DNA from: Clostridiales bacterium Firm_04
Lineage (GTDB): Bacteria > Bacillota > Clostridia > Oscillospirales > Ruminococcaceae
DNA: 64,000 bases
NCBI GenBank assembly: GCA_001603005.1
Contig: LVAJ01000030.1
Location: forward strand, 1 to 64,000
Direction of reading: 5' to 3'
Part shown: positions 43,101 to 53,157 of the stretch, in pieces
Layout of the letters: the number at the start of each line of letters is the position of its first letter
Position numbering within the stretch: the stretch's first letter is position 1
Position numbers and translations under genes: made by a program
Notes under the pieces: generated by a model
What the model saw: only the letters and a program-made list of their open reading frames with translations
Database searches by the model: none
Told to the model about the DNA's origin: nothing

Positions 43101-43978
43101 TCATCGCCGCACAGTCCATCGGTGAGCCGGGTACCCAGCTGACGATGCGTACCTTCCATACGGGCGGTATCGCAAACGCAGAGGATATCACACAAGGTCT
43201 TCCGCGTGTTGAGGAGCTGTTTGAATCCCGCCGCCCGAAGAACGGCGCGATCCTCGCAAAGTCTTCCGGTACGATCCAGATGACCGAGGACAACGGCATC
43301 AAGACAATCGTCATCCACGATCCGGAAACCAATACCGATTCCACCCCGTACACCATTCCGTATAACTACCACCTCGCAAACGGAATCAAGGACGGCGCTG
43401 AGATCCAGCGCGGCAGCAGACTGACCACCGGTTCGATCTATCCGATGGATCTGCTCGAGATCCTCGGTGTACAGGCTGTCCAGAACTATATCATCGAGGA
43501 AATCCAGTATGCATACCGCCAGCAGGGCGTTGGCATCAACGACAAGCACATCGAGGTCATCGTGCGTCAGATGATGCGCAAGGTGCTCATTGCCGATCCG
43601 GGCAGCAGCTATCTGCTTCCGGAAGCAATGGTCGATAAGCGTGAGGTCGAGCAGATCAATGCCGGCATTCAGGCGCGCATCGACGCGGGCGAGACCGATC
43701 TGCGCCTTGTCACCACAAGACCTTCGCTGCTCGGTATCACCAAGGCATCCTCGTCCTCTGAGAGCTTTATGTCCGCTGCATCCTTCCAGGAGACGGCAAA
43801 GGCACTGACCGACGCCGCGATCAACGGAAAGAGCGACTATCTGCTCGGTCTGAAGGAAAATGTCATCATCGGTAAGCTGATTCCGGCGGGTACCGGTATG
43901 ACACTTTATAACAACGTGCAGGTAATTCGCGCAGACGGCTACCCGACTGATTATCAGCAGCCGCAGATGCCGCTGTAA
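40193..43978 (+). CDS. rpoC: DNA-directed RNA polymerase subunit beta'
   Basis: 1261 residues. The N-terminal zinc finger is CYCGKFK...CPNCG, the active-site loop is [12 protein letters not shown], and the second zinc site is [13 protein letters not shown]. The bridge-helix/trigger-loop region ([10 protein letters not shown]) is present. The start is a TTG at 40193 with a near-perfect AGGAGGG site (40180-40186) 7-8 bp before it; the following [18 protein letters not shown] fits the family start. It lies 133 bp after rpoB, probably in the same transcript. A TTG start on so abundant a protein is unusual. Confidence 0.98.
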   Translation: MEFTTFDSIKIGLASPEQIKKWSYGKVERPETINYRTQKPEKGGLFCEKIFGPTKDWECYCGKFKKVRFKGKVCPNCGVEITRAKVRRERMGHIELAAPVAHIWYFKGTPACIRQVLGDLSQKDLEAVIYFTKYIVTDPGDPDPVHEGQYVTGLLKQQTLSEEEYQNAAQKYPGQFKAEIGAEGILHLLQEYSQDRYDKFRDQMIAEGKLNLEPDELEACKNCDLGHNCRECSFCAACEDEEWKNNLVMACDQLKEEVRKLDEKSTGRSTSQKSQKRGKLLKRLEILEAFRQSGNRPEWMVMTILPVIPPDIRPMVMLDGGRYATSDLNDLYRRVINRNNRLERMLQLNAPSIIVRNEARMLQEAVDALIDNGRHGKDVTGPNNRKLKSLSDILKGKQGRFRQNLLGKRVDYSGRSVIVVGPELKMYQCGLPKEMALELFKPFVLKRLVDIGKIQNIKSARKMVDRANDDVWDALEHVIREHPVLLNRAPTLHRLGIQAFEPVLVEGRALKLHPLVCTAFNADFDGDQMAVHLPLSAEAQAEARFLMLAANNLLKPSDGKPVAVPTQDMLLGSYYLTMVKDGEPGEGKVFRDVDEAMMAYDEHDITLHSKIKVRMTKEINGQKVSRIIDCTAGRLIFNEIIPQNLGFVNRSDPEHEFDLEITQVVKKSVLSKIIDQCLKVHGVTATAEVLDRIKALGYKYSTKSGLTVAVIDAVIPPQKKDILAAADAEVDALNEQYQYGYISGEVKYEKVCKVWADATDQITEALKANFDPFNPINIMADSGARGSINQIRQLAGMRGLIANTSGATIEIPVRSNYREGLNISEYFISSRGARKGLADTALRTADSGYLTRRLVDVSQDVIIREIDCGSDDGIEVYCINDGERDLETLQERLVGRYLVEDLRDEKSELFIPKTRAMTSNDAQRIVDAGITHVRIRSVLGCKAKKGVCAKCYGVNLANGNLVSVGEAVGIIAAQSIGEPGTQLTMRTFHTGGIANAEDITQGLPRVEELFESRRPKNGAILAKSSGTIQMTEDNGIKTIVIHDPETNTDSTPYTIPYNYHLANGIKDGAEIQRGSRLTTGSIYPMDLLEILGVQAVQNYIIEEIQYAYRQQGVGINDKHIEVIVRQMMRKVLIADPGSSYLLPEAMVDKREVEQINAGIQARIDAGETDLRLVTTRPSLLGITKASSSSESFMSAASFQETAKALTDAAINGKSDYLLGLKENVIIGKLIPAGTGMTLYNNVQVIRADGYPTDYQQPQMPL

Positions 43979-43985
43979 TACAGGG

Positions 43986-44022
43986 AAAAACGGGGGATTC
44001 CGCTGCGGAGTCCCCCGCTTTT
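43986..44022 (+). terminator. Terminator of rpoBC
   Basis: CGGGGGA/TCCCCCG with inner pairs, then CTTTTG. Confidence 0.85.
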
Positions 44023-44053
44023 GCAAGCTGCATTTCCCATGAGGAGAAACATT

Positions 44054-45625
44054 ATGAGCAAAAAAAACCTGAAGCGCTGTGCGGCTGCCGTATTCGGCGC
44101 GGCGCTGTTTGCGATGACCGCGGCAATGCCGGTCTTTGCGGAGCCGGAAACGACCGCCGAAACTGCGGAAACCGCCGCAGATGAAGCTGCCGTGACGACC
44201 GCTCCGGCGGAAGATCCCGATTCGACCGATTCGTCAACCAGAACGACCGGTTTCATGGAGAATACCCGCCCGATCACCACAGAGCCGCCCTATGAGCCCG
44301 ATAACCCCGTCGCAGGTCTCGAATATGAGGAGACAGATGACGGCGGCATTCGCATTACCAAATACAAATGGACAAGCGCCAAGCATGTCGAGGTTCCCGC
44401 GGAGATTGACGGCAAGCCCGTCACCGAGATCGGTGAGGAATGCTTCAAATACTGCTACTGCGATACCGTTTCGCTGCCCGATACGATCGTGAAGATCGAC
44501 GAGCGTGCATTCATGTTCTGCGCCTATATCGAGGAGATCACGATCCCGCCGCACTGCGAATACATCGGCACGCATGCATTCGACAGCTGCGAGCGCCTGA
44601 AAACGGTCAATCTGCCCGAATCGCTGACCTTCATCGGCTTTTCGGCATTCGATGACACCCCGTTCAATGAAACGCTGACCGATAAGTTCGTCATCCTCGG
44701 CGACCACCTGCTCTACCGCTATAATGAAGACGAGAGCGAGGTCACGATTCCGGACGGCGTGAAGTATATCGGCGAATACGCATTTGAATTTAAGAAGCTC
44801 AAATCGGTCAAGATCCCTGACAGCGTCAAGGAGATCTATGAGTTTGCATTCGAGGGCTGCGACGACCTCGCGAAGATCGACGTTTCGGAGAACATCGAAG
44901 CGATCGCGCCGAATGCAGTCGCGAACACAAAATGGCAGATGGACAGCAAGGACGAATTTATCGTGCTCGGCAAGATCCTGCTGAATTATACCGGCGATGA
45001 GAATGAGGTCACAGTGCCGGACGGCATCCGCGTCATCTCGCGGCAGGTGTTCAACTTCTGCGAAAACCTCATGACGGTGCATCTGCCGGATTCCGTCGAG
45101 ATCATCGGTGAGGGCGCATTTGCCCGCTGCCCGCAGCTGCAGATCGTCGAACTGGGCGAGAATGTGCAGGTCATCGGACGCAAGGCGTTTGAATCCTGCC
45201 GCCTGCTGAGCTATGTCCGCTTCGGGCATCAGCTCCGTGAGATCGGCGAGGACGCGTTTCTGGAGTGCTATAAGCTGGAATCCGCTTATCTGCCGGATAC
45301 CGTCGAGACCGTGCGTTCGCATGCGTTCGGCTATCAGTTCGGCGACGATGCAGACACCTATCTGAAAATGAACACGCCGCTGAAGCTGTATGCCAATTCC
45401 GAGGCGGTGCGTGCATATGCAGAGGAAGCAGACATTGAGCATGCGCCGCTGCCGGATGAGGAGAACACCAAGCCGGAGCTGAGCATCTCCACCGAGGCGG
45501 ACGCCAAGGAGAAGATCGGCAAGCCGCTCGGCAAAGCATGGATCCCTGCGGCGATCCTCGGCGGCATTCTGGTGCTGGTCGGCGGCGCGGCTGCTGTCAT
45601 GCAGAAAAAGCGCAGCAAGGACTGA
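44054..45625 (+). CDS. BspA-type leucine-rich-repeat surface protein
   Basis: 523 residues: signal peptide (end near PVFA), a Thr/Glu/Ala-rich stretch, then about a dozen LRR_5 (BspA-type) repeats of about 23 residues (for example LPDTIVKIDERAFMFCAYIEE type). The protein ends with a membrane helix (about residues 496-517) followed by QKKRSKD. It is therefore anchored with its repeats outside. BspA-type proteins bind host or bacterial surface ligands. The start follows GAGGAGAAAC. It sits 75 bp after rpoC beyond a terminator, and I see no obvious promoter of its own. Confidence 0.9.
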   Translation: MSKKNLKRCAAAVFGAALFAMTAAMPVFAEPETTAETAETAADEAAVTTAPAEDPDSTDSSTRTTGFMENTRPITTEPPYEPDNPVAGLEYEETDDGGIRITKYKWTSAKHVEVPAEIDGKPVTEIGEECFKYCYCDTVSLPDTIVKIDERAFMFCAYIEEITIPPHCEYIGTHAFDSCERLKTVNLPESLTFIGFSAFDDTPFNETLTDKFVILGDHLLYRYNEDESEVTIPDGVKYIGEYAFEFKKLKSVKIPDSVKEIYEFAFEGCDDLAKIDVSENIEAIAPNAVANTKWQMDSKDEFIVLGKILLNYTGDENEVTVPDGIRVISRQVFNFCENLMTVHLPDSVEIIGEGAFARCPQLQIVELGENVQVIGRKAFESCRLLSYVRFGHQLREIGEDAFLECYKLESAYLPDTVETVRSHAFGYQFGDDADTYLKMNTPLKLYANSEAVRAYAEEADIEHAPLPDEENTKPELSISTEADAKEKIGKPLGKAWIPAAILGGILVLVGGAAAVMQKKRSKD

Positions 45626-45640
45626 TCCCGTTCATGTATC

Positions 45641-45687
45641 AAAAAAACAGCCCGAAAACGGTCGAAACATCGTTTTCGGGCTGTTTA
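45641..45687. terminator. Bidirectional terminator between the LRR gene and a membrane protein
   Basis: CAGCCCGAAAACG/CGTTTTCGGGCTG has A and T runs on either side. It is almost the same sequence as the terminator at 5527-5567. Confidence 0.92.
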
Positions 45688-46107
45688 TTCATGCTGTTCG
45701 GGTTTCTGCTGATCGGGCAGCGCCTTTTTCCGCTTGCCGCGCAGCTTCTCCCTGAACTGCCGGAAGCGGATCCGCGTTTTGTCCTTCGCTGCCTTCCATT
45801 TCCGGTCGATCATCGCAAGCGTGCGCGTATCATTCGGGAACAGCCGCCGCAGAATAAAAATCGCGATCGGGAATGTCAGGAGCTTTTCCGGCGTTCCGGG
45901 CAGCCAGAGCAGCCCCGCCCAGACCGTTCCGATCCGGAGCAGCCAGTCGATATTCAGAAAGCCGCCGATGCCGATCGCGCAGTATGCCCAGCCGTTCGTG
46001 ATGAACCACGCAATGCCCAGCGAGATCAGCAGATGCGGATTTGTCAGCGCCCGCACCCACGGACGGAGCTTTTCCCTGAGCTCCGCTTTTGTGAATTTGA
46101 ATTTCAT
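45685..46107 (-). CDS. Small membrane protein of unknown function
   Basis: 140 residues with two or three hydrophobic segments (LLISLGIAWFITNGWAYCAIG, IDWLLRIGTVWAGLLWLPG, TFPIAIFILRRLF) and a strongly basic C-terminal tail. No known family. The ATG at 46107 follows AAAGGA by 10 bp; upstream Met codons lack a site. It has its own promoter and shares a terminator with the LRR gene. Confidence 0.75.
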   Translation of the reverse strand: MKFKFTKAELREKLRPWVRALTNPHLLISLGIAWFITNGWAYCAIGIGGFLNIDWLLRIGTVWAGLLWLPGTPEKLLTFPIAIFILRRLFPNDTRTLAMIDRKWKAAKDKTRIRFRQFREKLRGKRKKALPDQQKPEQHE

Positions 46108-46277
46108 TGCAGTCAAGTCCTTTGAGGCAGCATGCCGCTGCATTTCCATATACGATGAAAAAAAGCAGAGCGGCTGCTCTGCTTTGAAATAAAATGAGGT
46201 CAAATCAAAATGTGTAGAACAAAAGAAAGGAGACAACAAAACGAGTGAAAATAACATTACATTATTTCACCGCTTCT

Positions 46278-46306
46278 ATTATACACGAAAAGCGGCAAAA
46301 GGTCAA
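46278..46306 (-). promoter_or_regulatory. Promoter of the small membrane protein
   Basis: TTGACC, 17 bp, TATAAT with a TG extension on the minus strand. The leader is about 165 nt. Confidence 0.78.
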
Positions 46307-46459
46307 CCTTTTTTCGCCTTTTTCAGGCGCTTTGCAAAGATTTTCGTGATTATATCCAATTTCTATCTATCATATTGCACAAATTTGACAGCAAAAACAA
46401 GTCCACTGTCCGATTGCGCCGCGGGATTCGTGAAAAATCATCGAAAATCGGGGAAGGGC

Positions 46460-46488
46460 TTTACTTTTTCACGTATTTGTGCTATAAT
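46460..46488 (+). promoter_or_regulatory. Promoter of the PFOR gene
   Basis: TTTACT (46460-46465), 17 bp, TATAAT (46483-46488) with TGTGC upstream. Confidence 0.75.
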
Positions 46489-46567
46489 AGATAAGCGAAA
46501 TTCTGTGCCTTTTCCGGCGCAGATTCCCAGCTCAATACTATACTATATTATATGGAGGTACATTCTT

Positions 46568-49500
46568 ATGGCTATCGTTCGTAAGAAGAAGACGATGGAC
46601 GGCAACAATGCTGCTGCATATGTGTCCTACGCCTTCACGGAAGTCGCCGGTATCTATCCGATCACGCCTTCCAGCCCGATGGCGGACTATGTTGACCAGT
46701 GGTCTGCACAGGGCGTCAAGAACATCTTCGGCACAACCGTCAAGGTTGAGGAGATGCAGTCTGAGGCGGGTGCTGCCGGTACGGTTCACGGCTCCCTGAA
46801 CGCCGGTGCGCTGACCACCACCTATACCGCTTCTCAGGGCCTGCTCCTGATGATTCCGAATATGTACAAGATCGCCGGCGAGCTGCTCCCGTGCGTGTTC
46901 CATGTCTCCGCACGCTGCGTCGCTTCGCATGCACTGAACATCTTCGGCGATCACTCCGACGTATATGCATGTCGTCAGACCGGTTTCGCAATGCTCGCTG
47001 AAACCAACCCGCAGGAGGTCATGGACCTCGCAGCTGTTGCACACCTCGCTTCGATCAAGTCCCGTGTGCCGTTCATCAACTTCTTCGACGGTTTCCGTAC
47101 TTCTCACGAGATCCAGAAGATCTCCGTCTGGGATTATGAGGACCTCAAGGAAATGTGCGATATGGACGCAGTCAAGGCGTTCCGTCAGCGTGCGCTGAAT
47201 CCGGAAAACCCGACCATGCGCGGCTCGCACGAAAACGGCGATATCTTCTTCCAGCACAGAGAAGCATGTAATTCCTACTACGATGCTGTTCCGGGAATCG
47301 TTGAGGAGTACATGAACAAGGTCAATGCAAAGCTCGGCACCGATTACAAGCTGTTCAACTACTACGGCGCTGCAGATGCAGACCGCGTCATCGTTGCTAT
47401 GGGCTCCATCTGCGACGTTGCAGAGGAAGTCATTGATTACCTGAACAAGAAGGGCGAGAAGGTCGGTATCGTCAAGGTTCGCCTGTTCCGTCCGTTCTCC
47501 GCAGAAAAGCTCGTGGAAGCAATTCCGGCTTCTGCAAAGACCATCGCTGTCCTCGACAGAACCAAGGAACCGGGCTCCCTCGGTGAGCCGCTCTTCCTCG
47601 ACGTTGTCACCGCTCTGAACGTGACCGGCAGAACCGGCATCAAGGTCATCGGCGGCAGATACGGTCTGGGCTCCAAGGATACACCGCCTGCATCCGTCTT
47701 TGCAGTTTTTGCAGAGCTTGCAAAGGCAGATCCGAAGCCGCAGTTCACCCTCGGCATCAACGACGATGTCACCAACCTCTCGCTGGCTGAGGAGGAAGCT
47801 CCGAACACCGCAGCAGAGGGCACGATCGAGTGCAAGTTCTGGGGCCTCGGCGGCGACGGTACCGTCGGCGCAAACAAGGACTCCATCAAGATCATCGGCG
47901 ACCATACCGACAAGTATGTTCAGGCATACTTCCAGTATGACTCCAAGAAGACCGGCGGTATCACCATTTCGCACCTGCGCTTTGGCGATCAGCCGATCAA
48001 GAGCCCGTACTACATCAACAAGGCAGACTTTGTTGCATGTCACAACCCGTCCTACATCCTCAAGGGCTACAAGATGGTCAACGATGTCAAGCCGGGCGGC
48101 GTGTTCCTCATCAACTGCCAGTGGAAGCCTGAGGAGCTCGATCAGCACCTCAACGCTGATACCAAGCGCTATATCGCTCAGAACAACATCCAGCTGTATC
48201 TGGTCAACGCAATTGACCTCGCACAGGAGATCGGTCTGGGCAAGCGCACCAACACCATTCTTCAGTCCGCATTCTTCTCCCTTTCCAAGGTGCTGCCGGA
48301 AGCTGAGGCAATCGGCTACATGAAGGAAAAGGCACAGAAGTTCATGAAGAAGGGTATCGAGATCGTTCAGATGAACGAGAAGGCGATCGACGCAGGCGCA
48401 AATGCTTATGTTAAGGTCGATGTACCGGCTGCATGGGCAAATGCTACTGACGATGCTGCTCCTGCAAAGCTCGCAGGTCCGGAAAAGCTCGTCAAGATGG
48501 TCGATACGATCATGAACCCAGTCGGCAAGATGCTCGGCGATACGCTGCCTGTTTCTGCATTCGCAGATCATGTGGACGGCACCTTCGAGCAGGGCGCATC
48601 CGCTTATGAGAAGCGCGGTGTTGCTGTTATGGTTCCGGAATGGAATGCAGATACCTGTGCAAAGTGTAACCGCTGCGCATTCGTCTGCCCGCATGCAACG
48701 ATCCGTCCGTTCGCTCTGACCGACGAGGAAGCTGCTGCTGCTCCGGAGAACATCAAGATCGCTCCGAAGCCGATCGTCAAGACCGAGTACAAGTACACCC
48801 TCGCTGTTTCTGCTATGGACTGCATGGGCTGCGGCGTCTGCATCGGCGTCTGCCCGACCAAGTCCCTGAAGATGGTCTCCAGAGAGTCTCAGGAGCCGCA
48901 GCAGGCAGTGTTCGATTACTGCGTCGCGAAGGTCGCAGAGAAGGCAGAAGTCGCAACCGACGCAACTGTCATTTCCAGCCAGTACAAGAAGCCGCTGCTT
49001 GAGTTCTCCGGCTCCTGCGCAGGCTGCGCTGAGACCTCTTATGCACGCCTCATCACCCAGCTCTTCGGCTCCAGAATGTATGTCTCCAATGCAACTGGCT
49101 GCTCGTCTATCTGGGGCGGTCCGGCTGCAACCTCTCCGTACACCGTTGACGCAAACGGCCACGGTCCGGCATGGGCAAACTCCCTGTTCGAGGACAATGC
49201 TGAGCACGGTCTCGGTATGTATCTCGGTCAGAAGGCGATCCGTGACAGACTGATCGAGGAGGTCAAGGAAGTTGCTGCAGACGAGAAGGCTTCCAACGAG
49301 CTGAAGGCTGCTGCTGACGCATTCCTTTCCACTATCAATGACGGCAAGCAGAATGAAGCTGCTGCAAACGCACTCGTCGCAGAGCTCGAAAAGATCGCTG
49401 ACAAGTGCGAAAAGAGCGCAGATATCGTCGCAAACAAGAACTACCTCTCCAAGAAGTCCATCTGGATCTTCGGCGGCGACGGCTGGGCATATGATATCGG

Positions 49501-50101
49501 CTTCGGCGGTCTGGATCATGTTCTGGCAACCGGCGAGGATGTCAACATCATGGTCTTCGATACCGAGGTTTACTCCAACACCGGCGGTCAGGCTTCCAAG
49601 TCCTCGAACATCGGTCAGGTCGCACAGTTCGCTGCAGCAGGTAAGGCGATCGCAAAGAAGCGCCTTGCTGATATCGCAATGAGCTACGGCTACATCTATG
49701 TTGCACAGATCGCAATGGGCGCTGACATGAACCAGACGCTCAAGGCAATCAAAGAGGCTGAGGCTTATCCGGGCCCGTCCCTCATCATCGGCTATGCACC
49801 GTGCGAAATGCACAGCATCAAGGGCGGTATGACCAACTGCCAGGCTGAGATGGAAAAGGCTGTCAAGTGCGGTTACTGGAACAACTTCCGTTATGATCCG
49901 CGTCTGGCTGCTGAGGGCAAGAACCCGTTCCAGCTGGATTCCAAGGCTCCGACCGAGTCTTATCAGGACTTCATCATGGGCGAGGCTCGTTACAGCGCTC
50001 TGACGCGTTCCTTCCCGGAGCGTGCAAAGGCTCTGTTCGAGAAGGCGGAGAAGACCGCAGAGGATCGCTACGCTTACCTCACCAAGCTGGCAGAGAAGTA
50101 A
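46568..50101 (+). CDS. nifJ: Pyruvate:ferredoxin (flavodoxin) oxidoreductase
   Basis: 1177 residues, the full-length homodimeric type. Order: TPP-binding pyrimidine domain (GIYPITPSSPMADYVDQW), transketolase C-like domain, a gamma-type domain, two [4Fe-4S] clusters (CAKCNRCAFVCP and CMGCGVCIGVCP), and a C-terminal TPP domain with SGSCAGCAETSY and GGDGWAYDIGFGG. It converts pyruvate and CoA to acetyl-CoA, CO2 and reduced ferredoxin, the central fermentation step in clostridia. The start at 46568 follows GGAGG; the longer frame runs through the promoter. The mostly C/T-ending, high-expression codon choice differs from nearby secreted genes. Confidence 0.97.
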   Translation: MAIVRKKKTMDGNNAAAYVSYAFTEVAGIYPITPSSPMADYVDQWSAQGVKNIFGTTVKVEEMQSEAGAAGTVHGSLNAGALTTTYTASQGLLLMIPNMYKIAGELLPCVFHVSARCVASHALNIFGDHSDVYACRQTGFAMLAETNPQEVMDLAAVAHLASIKSRVPFINFFDGFRTSHEIQKISVWDYEDLKEMCDMDAVKAFRQRALNPENPTMRGSHENGDIFFQHREACNSYYDAVPGIVEEYMNKVNAKLGTDYKLFNYYGAADADRVIVAMGSICDVAEEVIDYLNKKGEKVGIVKVRLFRPFSAEKLVEAIPASAKTIAVLDRTKEPGSLGEPLFLDVVTALNVTGRTGIKVIGGRYGLGSKDTPPASVFAVFAELAKADPKPQFTLGINDDVTNLSLAEEEAPNTAAEGTIECKFWGLGGDGTVGANKDSIKIIGDHTDKYVQAYFQYDSKKTGGITISHLRFGDQPIKSPYYINKADFVACHNPSYILKGYKMVNDVKPGGVFLINCQWKPEELDQHLNADTKRYIAQNNIQLYLVNAIDLAQEIGLGKRTNTILQSAFFSLSKVLPEAEAIGYMKEKAQKFMKKGIEIVQMNEKAIDAGANAYVKVDVPAAWANATDDAAPAKLAGPEKLVKMVDTIMNPVGKMLGDTLPVSAFADHVDGTFEQGASAYEKRGVAVMVPEWNADTCAKCNRCAFVCPHATIRPFALTDEEAAAAPENIKIAPKPIVKTEYKYTLAVSAMDCMGCGVCIGVCPTKSLKMVSRESQEPQQAVFDYCVAKVAEKAEVATDATVISSQYKKPLLEFSGSCAGCAETSYARLITQLFGSRMYVSNATGCSSIWGGPAATSPYTVDANGHGPAWANSLFEDNAEHGLGMYLGQKAIRDRLIEEVKEVAADEKASNELKAAADAFLSTINDGKQNEAAANALVAELEKIADKCEKSADIVANKNYLSKKSIWIFGGDGWAYDIGFGGLDHVLATGEDVNIMVFDTEVYSNTGGQASKSSNIGQVAQFAAAGKAIAKKRLADIAMSYGYIYVAQIAMGADMNQTLKAIKEAEAYPGPSLIIGYAPCEMHSIKGGMTNCQAEMEKAVKCGYWNNFRYDPRLAAEGKNPFQLDSKAPTESYQDFIMGEARYSALTRSFPERAKALFEKAEKTAEDRYAYLTKLAEK

Positions 50102-50126
50102 TTTTCCGCCTGCAATATGCCAATCA

Positions 50127-50170
50127 AAACAACGCACCCGCACGGTTTTCGGACTGTGCGGGTGTTTTAT
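50127..50170 (+). terminator. Terminator of the PFOR gene
   Basis: CACCCGCAC/GTGCGGGTG, then TTTTATTT. Confidence 0.9.
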
Positions 50171-50307
50171 TTACAGCGTGTTCATATTTTCGCCAAATGC
50201 GTATGCTACAATGAAATCGCAGTACATTCTATCAGCCATTTTGCCGCGCGGGGGAGTCCGAAAGGGTGCGGCAGTCAACAGACTTTGACAGAAAGGATGA
50301 ACCGAAT

Positions 50308-51777
50308 ATGAAACAGATCAGAAAAAAACTCGCTGCATGTATCGCAGCAGCAGCACTCCTGTCATCGCAGATGATCACAGCGCATGCCGAGCTGCCGTGG
50401 CTTGAGATCGAGCAGGGGCGCCATTATTCCACGCTTGCCGAGCTTTACAGCGAGGACGGCGCAGCGCTTCATGTCCTGCAGCTCAATACGCAGAAACCGA
50501 ACCCGACGCTGCTGGTCACATATGAGGGCAGCGCAGACAGAGTGCAGGCGGATTACACCTTGACGTCCACAAGAAATCCGTGGTTTTCCAATACTGTTTG
50601 CTTTCCGGACGGAGAACCCGCTGAACCGGAAGAAAAAAACAAGGCGACTTTCAATGTGGAAGTTCCGGCAGACAGCACCGAGGACGGGATCCATACCGCG
50701 GAGATCGTTTTGGAGCCGTTTCCGGAATCCGATGCCTTTCACTGGTACGATCTGGAAGCACAGTGCAAATGCGTGAACACGGAGACCGGAACGGACTGCA
50801 AAGTCCTTCGCACAGAGCTGCACTTCTCGTATCCGAAAGATGAGGATGTCACATTACAGGATTACTTTCTCACAGACCAATCGGGCATAACGCAGGACAC
50901 ATTTTCCGTCAGCCTTTACGCGAAAACCGGTGATTCGCTGCTGACAAAGCCGAAAACCGTGACCGAATACCAATTCAACCGCAGCAACAAAACGCGCAGT
51001 GTGCAGGCGAAAAAGGCAGGCATTACCGGCAAAATTCCGGTTCTGCGCGATGCAGATCCGCTGAAGCAGGATACGGAAGGGGACGTCCCGCATACAAAGC
51101 ATGTGTACCTCTCCGGACTCTCCAAATATCAGGCGCCGGAGTCGGAACAGCTGACAAAGCTCAGATCGTTTACGGTCAGCGCCACGAAGCCCTATACGAT
51201 ATCGAACTTCATAATCCCTTCATCTGCAAAGGAATATGATGCATATTATTTTGCGGTGGAGCACCACGGCAATGCAGTCGCGGCAGTCGTGGACTGTTCG
51301 GTCAGCGCCCCGTCGGATCCGGACGGCTGCGACAGCTGGTCGCAGAACTATTTTCTGGATACAGCGTACCCGCTGGAACTGTTCCGGAACTCGGAATCCG
51401 CAATGCCGAAGTGGCAGGCGGATCCGGATGCAGCGCTTTCCATGACGGTCAGTCTGGTCACCGGCTTTACGAATGAAGGCGATCCGGAAGAATGGGCTGC
51501 ACAGAACCCGAAGCTGACCGGCAGCGCGACATTCACGATCTACGGCAGAAAGCTCCCGCAGGAAGATCCGCCGCAGCGCGATGCATATACCGGCGATATC
51601 AGCTGCGACGACAGGGTGGATGTATCGGATGCGGTCATGCTGGCACGGTATCTGAATCAGGACAAGGGCGTTTCGCCGTGCGAAGCGGGACTGTTCCGCG
51701 CAGACACCGATCTGGACGGCAGCGTGACAACCGATGACCTCACCTTGCTCATGCAAATCATTGCACGGCAGATTTGA
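50308..51777 (+). CDS. Secreted protein with C-terminal type I dockerin
   Basis: 489 residues. A signal peptide ends near AHA, followed by about 400 residues of beta-rich sequence I do not recognise. It contains repeated strand-like stretches and no glycoside-hydrolase motif that I can name. The C-terminus (about 425-489) is a dockerin with loops DISCDDRVDVSD and DTDLDGSVTTDD; the first loop is poorer. It should dock on a cohesin. The start follows AGAAAGGATG. It is not similar to the four-paralogue cluster outside the dockerin. Only a weak promoter (TACAAT at 50207-50212) is visible. Confidence 0.82.
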   Translation: MKQIRKKLAACIAAAALLSSQMITAHAELPWLEIEQGRHYSTLAELYSEDGAALHVLQLNTQKPNPTLLVTYEGSADRVQADYTLTSTRNPWFSNTVCFPDGEPAEPEEKNKATFNVEVPADSTEDGIHTAEIVLEPFPESDAFHWYDLEAQCKCVNTETGTDCKVLRTELHFSYPKDEDVTLQDYFLTDQSGITQDTFSVSLYAKTGDSLLTKPKTVTEYQFNRSNKTRSVQAKKAGITGKIPVLRDADPLKQDTEGDVPHTKHVYLSGLSKYQAPESEQLTKLRSFTVSATKPYTISNFIIPSSAKEYDAYYFAVEHHGNAVAAVVDCSVSAPSDPDGCDSWSQNYFLDTAYPLELFRNSESAMPKWQADPDAALSMTVSLVTGFTNEGDPEEWAAQNPKLTGSATFTIYGRKLPQEDPPQRDAYTGDISCDDRVDVSDAVMLARYLNQDKGVSPCEAGLFRADTDLDGSVTTDDLTLLMQIIARQI

Positions 51778-51792
51778 ACAGCATCATCATAC

Positions 51793-51833
51793 AGCAAAGC
51801 CGCTTCCGGATGAACGGGAGCGGCTTTTTTTGC
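51793..51833. terminator. Bidirectional terminator
   Basis: AAAGCCGCT/AGCGGCTTTTTTT lies between the dockerin gene and the convergent anti-sigma gene. Confidence 0.9.
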
Positions 51834-51843
51834 ATGCTGTATA

Positions 51844-53157
51844 TTATTCTTTGAGCAGTCCGGCTTCGCGGAATGCCTTTTCCGAATCAAGCACAAGCGT
51901 ATCCGGACGGATGCCGGTCGCGCTGATATAATCGAACGCACCGATCTGTGCCTTTTCGCCGGTCTCTATATTGCAGAGCATGATGCCGACATCTAAATTC
52001 GACTCGGAAGAAAATTCCAGCATCACCTCGCCGTTCTCCGGACGCTCCGGCGTAAAATGTCTGCCGGCAGCCGTTCCGCCCTCAAAAGGCGGCAGTCCTT
52101 CGCCGGCTTCAAAGGTCGCCGAGCTCGCAATTGCAGCCGGGTCTTCGCCGAGATCAAACAGATTGTACATCGTGAAGGAGAATCTGCCGTAGGCATTTGC
52201 CGGAACATCGACCGGAATCTGCACCAGAACAGCTTCATCCGATGCAGCAGAATCCTCCGTGCCGTCGCTGATATATTTCACCGTGATCTCGGTACCGTAG
52301 GCAACTTCTTCACTGCTCTCCACATTCTGTTCCACGACCGCTCCGACAGAACCGCCTTCCCATTCTTCCGGACTGACCGCGACTTCGTTCAGCTTCAGTC
52401 CGATTGTGTTTGCAACCTGCTCTGCCCCCCGGATATCCATACCCACAAATTCCGGAACACGGATCGAATCAGGAACCGAACCGCGCGAGACCGTCACGCG
52501 GACATAGTCTCCCGGCTTCAATTCGCAGGGACCTTCCGGATCCGTCGCAATGACATTGCCTTCCGGCACCTCATCATCATAGGCGCTACGCTTATCCACA
52601 TAGAGTCCTGCTGCCAGAATGCTCTGCTTTGCAAGCTCGAACTGCCAGCCACGGACATCCTGCAGCATCACCTTTTTGTCGCCGAGCGAGACCTTGACGT
52701 TGACCGTTTCCCGCTCCAGAATCGAATCGCCTGCCGGAATATCCTGCCAGAAGATCTGACCGGCCGGATAGCTGGTGTTATACTCACTGCTCAGCAGCAG
52801 GATCGCAAATTTGTCGCCGTAAGTGTTTTTGGCTTCTTCAAAGTCCATGCCGACGAGATCGGGCATTTGATCTTCCGGAGCCACTTCCTGTTCCATGCTC
52901 GCGCCGGGTGTCACAAAGCCGCTTTTCGGCAGCAGCTTCGGCACGATGATGACGCCTGCGACCAGCACGGCAGCAATCGCTGCAATGGCAGGCAGTCTGC
53001 GCAGGATCGGGTTTTTGATATATTCAGATTTCTTCTGTTGCATGACAATATACTCCTTTTTTTCGTCTGCATAGGCTTCCGCATCGGGCAGCGCGTGTGC
53101 AGCGATCAGATCTTCGGAGACCTTGCCGATCTCCTCAAGCAAATCCTGTTCTTTCAC
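51844..53157 (-). CDS. PASTA-domain anti-sigma factor candidate
   Basis: 437 residues from a GTG start. Residues 1-55 are a cytosolic, helical, acidic segment without a zinc-type HxxxCxxC motif; 57-76 is a membrane helix. The outside part has three PASTA-like domains (about 98-159, 163-226 and 233-299) and a C-terminal beta-rich region (300-437). PASTA domains normally sit on Ser/Thr kinases or penicillin-binding proteins and bind muropeptides. Here the protein is translationally coupled (GTGA overlap) to an ECF sigma factor, so a wall-sensing anti-sigma role is inferred. A GGAGG site precedes the start. Confidence 0.82.
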   Translation of the reverse strand: MKEQDLLEEIGKVSEDLIAAHALPDAEAYADEKKEYIVMQQKKSEYIKNPILRRLPAIAAIAAVLVAGVIIVPKLLPKSGFVTPGASMEQEVAPEDQMPDLVGMDFEEAKNTYGDKFAILLLSSEYNTSYPAGQIFWQDIPAGDSILERETVNVKVSLGDKKVMLQDVRGWQFELAKQSILAAGLYVDKRSAYDDEVPEGNVIATDPEGPCELKPGDYVRVTVSRGSVPDSIRVPEFVGMDIRGAEQVANTIGLKLNEVAVSPEEWEGGSVGAVVEQNVESSEEVAYGTEITVKYISDGTEDSAASDEAVLVQIPVDVPANAYGRFSFTMYNLFDLGEDPAAIASSATFEAGEGLPPFEGGTAAGRHFTPERPENGEVMLEFSSESNLDVGIMLCNIETGEKAQIGAFDYISATGIRPDTLVLDSEKAFREAGLLKE